This document shows, in pieces, positions 62,024 to 64,000 of a DNA stretch of 64,000 nt. The stretch spans positions 62,001-126,000 of the forward strand of contig JADKEF010000019.1 of NCBI GenBank assembly GCA_016718135.1, written 5' to 3'. Positions within the stretch are counted from its first letter, which is position 1, and every line of letters starts with the position of its first letter. The notes beneath the pieces are model-generated. The model worked only from the letters and a program-made list of their open reading frames with translations. It did no database searches and was not told the origin of the DNA. The translations under genes were made by a program, and so were the position numbers. This stretch comes from Acidobacteriota bacterium. Its GTDB lineage: Bacteria > Acidobacteriota > Blastocatellia > Pyrinomonadales > Pyrinomonadaceae.

Positions 62024-63490
62024 ATGGAAATTGTACTTCTATTAGTCAGGATTCTTCTTGCCGGCATTTTCGCGCTTGCTGGCGTGGCGAAATTTATCGA
62101 TCTGAAAGGGTCGGAGAAGGCGTTTCAGGATTTTGGGGTGTCGAAGTCGCTTGCTCTTCCCGGAGCGGTTGCTCTTTCCGTGGCTGAGATCGGGATCGCG
62201 GTTTTATTGCTATTTGTCGAGACCTCATGGTTCGGTGCCATCGCGGCTCTCGGGCTGCTGCTACTATTTATCGGGCAAATGATCTATCAACTTGCTCGCG
62301 GCAATGCTCCGGATTGTCACTGTTTTGGGCAATTGCATAGCGAGCCAGTGAGCCCAATCAGTATCCTGCGGAATATACTCTTCGCGATTCCAACGGCGTA
62401 CTTGGTATTCTCGGGACGTGCGGGCCAAGGGATGGGGTTTTCCGATCCGCGGGTCGATGTGATGCATCTTTTGTTTGGCGTGACGATCGTTTCGCTACTT
62501 ATGGCTGCGATCTTCTACCTGCGTACGATCTCTGCAAAACAAGACACTATCCTGAAGCAGATCGAGGTGATGGAGTTGGTGGCCCGCGATGGCGGTTCAG
62601 TTGAACGCGAAGAGCTCTCGCATCCGCATGAAGGTCTGCCGATTGGTGCGGTGGTGCCTGATTTTGCGATGCAGAATCTCAATGGCTCTACGGTTTCACT
62701 GGCGGATATTCGGTCGGACGGTCTTCCAGTGCTGTACATTTTTGTCAGCTCAACTTGTTCGCCGTGCAAATCACTGGTGCCGGAATTTGAGCAATGGCAG
62801 AAGGAAATGTCGGATAATGTGCGTTTCGTTTTCGTGAGTAGCGGCAAGTTGAGCGACAATGCGGACAAGTTTGGCGGCGAGCTTTCAAAGCATCTGATCG
62901 TTGAGGAAACAAGAGCCTTCGCCGATCTGATGAAGGCTAAATGGACGCCGACCGCGATCCTCATGGATGCAAATGGCCGCGTTGCGAGCCACGCCGCAGC
63001 TGGTGACACCGCTATCCGGACCCTTGTTGAGCAGATCAGAAGCGAAGATCTCAGCAGGGAATTCGCCCACTTCACAAACGGTCACAACCATGCTGGCACG
63101 AACAAGGTTGGCGAGCCTGTGCCGGAGTTTTCGCTAGCCGATGTTGCGGGTACCGAGATAACGTCGGAATATTTCCGCGACCGCAAGACGCTGGTTGCGT
63201 TCTGGAGCCTCGACTGCGGCTACTGCGACCAGATGATCGAAGACCTACGAAGTTGGGACCGCACCAAGGGGATGGACGAACCGGGATTGCTGGTGTTCTC
63301 CGACGGCGACGCAAAAGCAAATGCCGAACTTGGGCTCTCGTCGCCAATAATTGTCGACGCCGAAGACACTGCGACCAAGCTCGGAATGTTTGGCACGCCG
63401 TCCGCTGTTCTGATAAATGAGAATGGCGTCATCGTCTCTGAGACCGCACTCGGAGCGTCGGATATCTGGGCGCTTATTGGTAAGAGGTAA
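62024..63490 (+). CDS. MauE/DoxX-like membrane domain fused to two thioredoxin-like domains
   Basis: 488 residues. The first 130 or so form four membrane helices of the MauE type (LAGIFALAGVAKFIDLKG, GNAPDCHCFGQLHSEPVS with the CxCFG motif). A further helix is at about 148-165. Two TlpA/AhpC-type thioredoxin domains follow: about 205-345 with CSPCKS, and about 360-488 with CGYCDQ. MauE-family proteins support disulfide formation; joining the membrane redox domain with two periplasmic thioredoxins suggests a one-chain electron relay for thiol oxidation or reduction in the envelope. This direction of transfer is inference. Confidence 0.85.
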   Translation: MEIVLLLVRILLAGIFALAGVAKFIDLKGSEKAFQDFGVSKSLALPGAVALSVAEIGIAVLLLFVETSWFGAIAALGLLLLFIGQMIYQLARGNAPDCHCFGQLHSEPVSPISILRNILFAIPTAYLVFSGRAGQGMGFSDPRVDVMHLLFGVTIVSLLMAAIFYLRTISAKQDTILKQIEVMELVARDGGSVEREELSHPHEGLPIGAVVPDFAMQNLNGSTVSLADIRSDGLPVLYIFVSSTCSPCKSLVPEFEQWQKEMSDNVRFVFVSSGKLSDNADKFGGELSKHLIVEETRAFADLMKAKWTPTAILMDANGRVASHAAAGDTAIRTLVEQIRSEDLSREFAHFTNGHNHAGTNKVGEPVPEFSLADVAGTEITSEYFRDRKTLVAFWSLDCGYCDQMIEDLRSWDRTKGMDEPGLLVFSDGDAKANAELGLSSPIIVDAEDTATKLGMFGTPSAVLINENGVIVSETALGASDIWALIGKR

Positions 63491-63494
63491 GGGT

Positions 63495-63601
63495 ATTTTT
63501 AACGCGAAGTCGCAACGACGCTAAGCCGCAAAGTTAAGACTGGTTATGCTGGCCATTAATTTGTTGTTTAGGGTCTTTGCTACTATGCCTGTTTGCGTTG
63601 A
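63495..63601. repeat. Degraded GCAAAG-type inverted repeat
   Basis: Left words (AACGCGAAGTCGCAACGACG, GCCGCAAAG) and right words (GTCTTTGC, TGTTTGCGTTGAG) face each other between the MauE fusion and tgt. It is weaker than the copies at 4042, 17826 and 30650. Confidence 0.45.
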
Positions 63602-63607
63602 GATCTT

Positions 63608-64000
63608 ATGAAACCGATCCACTGGAAAATTGAGGCGACCGATGGCAAGGCTCGGGCGGGGACGATCGTGACTCGACGTTCCGTGATCGAGACTCCCGTC
63701 TTTATGCCGGTCGGAACTCAGGGAGCCGTCAAAGGTATTCGGTTCGAATGGCTTGAGGATGAGCTTGATGCCCGCATTATTCTCGGCAACACCTACCATC
63801 TTTTCTTGCGTCCTGGCGTCGATATCATCAACAGGTTTGGCGGTCTGCACAAGTTCACTTCATGGAACCGGGCAATGCTCACAGACTCGGGCGGCTTTCA
63901 GGTCTTTTCACTGACCGATCTGAGAAAGCTGAATGAGGACGGAGTTGAGTTCCGTTCGCATCTGGATGGTAGCAAGAAAATCTTGTCGCCGGAGGTGTCG
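63608..64000 (+). CDS. tgt: tRNA-guanine transglycosylase (partial, runs off the window)
   Basis: The first 131 residues of an approximately 375-residue enzyme that exchanges guanine-34 for preQ1 in queuosine tRNAs. RRSVIETPVFMPVGTQGAVK, NTYHLFLRPG and MLTDSGGFQVFSL (with the substrate-pocket Asp of TDSGGFQ) are diagnostic. The frame is open to the last base. Start ATG 63608 is followed immediately by the canonical KPIHWKIEATDG. Confidence 0.93.
   Translation, partial: MKPIHWKIEATDGKARAGTIVTRRSVIETPVFMPVGTQGAVKGIRFEWLEDELDARIILGNTYHLFLRPGVDIINRFGGLHKFTSWNRAMLTDSGGFQVFSLTDLRKLNEDGVEFRSHLDGSKKILSPEVS

Overview
The window looks like a chromosomal stretch of an Acidobacteriota genome, most likely class Blastocatellia (Pyrinomonadales-like). 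Pointers are an Oar-like TonB receptor fragment, zinc-ribbon ('CPRCQ...DG') proteins beside Ser/Thr kinases, FHA and VCBS/LVIVD proteins, and acidobacterial-type FimT-PilV-PilW-PilX pseudopilins. This placement is inferred from protein character; no rRNA is present.

Layout. 1-6.4 kb: end of a TonB receptor, an S41 protease, an M16 protease pair (the first damaged) and two VOC proteins. 6.6-8.5 kb: a Rad52-like gene divergent from an XRE regulator, with repeated operator-like motifs between them, then a small membrane protein. 8.5-17.7 kb, minus strand: argS followed by trpE-D-C-F-B-A-aroF. Between argS and trpE lies an apparently unannotated Trp attenuator: a 24-codon leader peptide with four Trp codons, a strong promoter that places the transcript start almost on its ATG, and a terminator hairpin. 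18-26.7 kb: folE, an M28 peptidase, metG, a brnT/brnA toxin-antitoxin pair, tatD, yajQ, a polyprenyl synthase and a HARE-HTH-like protein. 26.8-35.3 kb: a secreted LVIVD/VCBS protein, an FHA-PrsW fusion, tRNA-Lys, a zinc-ribbon Ser/Thr kinase with PEGA domain, two small zinc-ribbon membrane proteins and an FHA-kinase. 35.4-36.0 kb: a REP-associated (RAYT) transposase framed by inverted REP hairpins. 36-38.4 kb: two secreted proteins and a 42-bp minisatellite. 38.4-43.7 kb: SIS isomerase, YihY, LURP-like protein, alr and an acyl-CoA carboxylase beta subunit. 44.5-50.8 kb, minus strand: fhaA-like, pbpA/ftsI-like, ftsW/rodA and pstP-like PP2C genes, the same content as the actinobacterial fhaA-pstP-rodA-pbpA cluster. 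51-56.3 kb: the type IV pilus minor-pilin operon, whose PilX-like member is 998 residues. 56.5-64 kb: an NTF2-like protein, kpsF/kdsD, secreted proteins (one extremely Q/R-rich), der, a MauE-thioredoxin fusion and the start of tgt.

Functionally, tryptophan synthesis is one tightly overlapping operon controlled by attenuation. Phospho-signalling (two kinases, three FHA proteins, one PP2C) is concentrated here and linked by operon structure to septal/lateral wall synthesis.

Quality caution. Seven genes (Rad52-like, the secreted 22.9-kb protein, tatD, RAYT, alr twice, pbpA and kpsF) are interrupted by frameshifts that a single-base change repairs, mostly in a short homopolymer. This pattern suggests residual long-read consensus errors rather than pseudogenes. 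The first M16 gene differs: it lacks about 15 codons. Dispersed GCAAAG-type inverted repeats lie between several genes.
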